From NCBI GenBank assembly GCA_030180135.1, contig CM058237.1, forward strand, positions 104,175,904 to 104,239,903: 64,000 nt of DNA, given 5' to 3'. Positions within the stretch are counted from its first letter, which is position 1. The number at the start of each line of letters is the position of its first letter. This stretch comes from Orychophragmus violaceus (Eukaryota > Streptophyta > Magnoliopsida > Brassicales > Brassicaceae). The position numbers and the translations under genes are program-made. Positions 63,268 through 64,000 of the stretch are shown here, in pieces. The notes beneath the pieces were generated by a model. It did not search any database. It was not told the DNA's origin and worked only from the letters and a program-made list of their open reading frames with translations.

Positions 63268-64000
63268 ATGACTACTACAAGCACACAAAACACATTCTCG
63301 ATCCGGTCTGTTCTCGAGAAGGAGAAGCTGACTGGAACGAACTTCCTGACATGGTCAAGGAACTTGAGGCTGGTCCTCAAGCAGGAGAAGAAGGATTATG
63401 TCCTTCGAGATCCCCTCCCCGAGAGGCCTCTTGCCAATGCTGCCAGGACTCTGCACAATGCTTGGGAAAAGCATTCGTCAGATGAAAATGATGTCTATTG
63501 CCTGATGTTGGTGACAATGACTCCTGAGCTGCAAAAACAGTTCGAAAGTGTATTGTCTCCCATCGAGATAATGGCAAGCCTGAAATCGCTTTTTCAGGAG
63601 CAGGCTAGGACCGAGAGGTTCCAGACAGTTAAGAACCTCTTGGACTGTAAGTTGGCTGCGAATGCGGCAGTGAGTCCTCATGTCTTGAAGATGATGGGTT
63701 ATCTCGATCATCTTCAGAAACTCGACTGCCCAATCAGCCAGGAACTTGCCTGCGACATCATTCTGCAGTCTTTACCTGCAAGCTATGATCAGTTCATTCT
63801 GAACTTTAACATGCATGGCTTGAGTAAGACACTACCTGAGCTTCACGGAATGCTCAAGACTGCAGAGCCCAACTTGAAGAAAACCGCCAAGGACCCCAAT
63901 GTGCTTATGGTACAAAAGGGCAAGGGGTTTAAGAAGTCTTCTGCTAAGGATAAGGGAAAGGCCAAGGGTGTCCAAGTCGCGGACAAGGACACGCCAAAGC
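63268..64000 (+). CDS. E6 gag (capsid), partial at window end
   Basis: The frame opens at ATG 63268 (MTTTSTQNTFSIRSVLEKEK) and stays open for the remaining 244 codons to the window edge. It contains NFLTWSRNLRLVLKQEKKDY, LVTMTPELQKQFESVLSPIE, ILQSLPASYDQFILNFNMHG and LPELHGMLKTAEPNLKK, colinear with the gag part of E3. The zinc knuckle would lie just beyond the window. A CAG acceptor-like site ends at 63265, two bases before the ATG, preceded by TAACTAATAAC and a T-rich tract. Confidence 0.87.
   Translation, partial: MTTTSTQNTFSIRSVLEKEKLTGTNFLTWSRNLRLVLKQEKKDYVLRDPLPERPLANAARTLHNAWEKHSSDENDVYCLMLVTMTPELQKQFESVLSPIEIMASLKSLFQEQARTERFQTVKNLLDCKLAANAAVSPHVLKMMGYLDHLQKLDCPISQELACDIILQSLPASYDQFILNFNMHGLSKTLPELHGMLKTAEPNLKKTAKDPNVLMVQKGKGFKKSSAKDKGKAKGVQVADKDTPK

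Larger units (their letters stand above)
61541..64000 (+). mobile_element. E6: Ty1/copia 5' part, runs off the window
   Basis: A short 5' LTR (61541-61742), primer-binding site, hairpin-bearing leader of about 1.5 kb and open gag (from 63268) are visible. It inserted into the RNase H of E7. The left flank is GAATC (61536-61540), so GAATC followed by the rest of E7 RNase H is predicted after the unseen 3' LTR. Confidence 0.87.

Overview
This is nuclear DNA from a plant, most likely a Brassicaceae. The evidence is an intron-containing receptor-like cytoplasmic kinase that reads as the orthologue of Arabidopsis CRCK2, a Brassicaceae-type non-autonomous Helitron, and plant Ty1/copia, Ty3/gypsy (chromovirus and Tat), LINE and CACTA elements. 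The kinase (10586-12167) is the only host gene I can support. Almost everything else is transposable-element DNA, as in a heterochromatic or gene-poor arm region. No rRNA, tRNA or CRISPR signal was seen.

Layout. 1-4570 holds truncated LTR-element ends: a copia 3' tail and LTR, then a chromovirus 3' end with a long CpG-dense LTR. 4571-8494 is a decayed minus-strand copia element with short LTRs. 9274-10366 is a Helitron, followed by the kinase gene. 13851-15644 and 53418-54797 are two halves of one minus-strand LINE. Between them lies a 37.8-kb nest. The LINE reverse transcriptase was interrupted by a gag-only, TR-GAG-like LTR element (E1, minus). E1's ORF was interrupted by a Tat-lineage gypsy element (E2, plus, 17947-50800). 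E2 was hit twice: by a copia element with an open 1321-codon gag-pol frame (E3, plus, 23224-37454) and by a non-autonomous copia (E5, minus, 41892-48968). E3 was itself hit by a second non-autonomous copia (E4, plus, 24042-30917). E2, E3, E4 and E5 have exact 5-bp target-site duplications (ACAAC, GAAAA, ACTAA, CTATC) and E1 has a 4-bp one (CTTT). Removing each insertion restores the reading frame beneath it wherever it hit coding sequence. LTR divergence counted by hand (E2 about 13/539, E3 about 13/640, E4 5/635, E5 about 6/650) agrees with the nesting order. 55039-64000 holds a Tat pol fragment, AT-rich DNA, a LINE RNase H scrap, a CACTA-like element, and the 3' end of one copia (E7, minus) invaded by another (E6, plus) that runs off the window.

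Two things look biologically new or under-described. First, all four copia elements with a visible 5' leader carry a candidate leader intron. A GTAA-type donor sits in U5 and a TAACTAA-like branch site, pyrimidine tract and CAG acceptor sit 2-3 nt before the gag ATG. Splicing would remove the primer-binding site and an array of long hairpins, leaving an mRNA, while unspliced RNA keeps them. That resembles the retroviral split between message and packaged genome. Second, E2 carries on its antisense strand a roughly 707-codon gene with three GT-AG introns, a putative gypsy-type transposon (Transposase_28-like) domain and a coiled coil.
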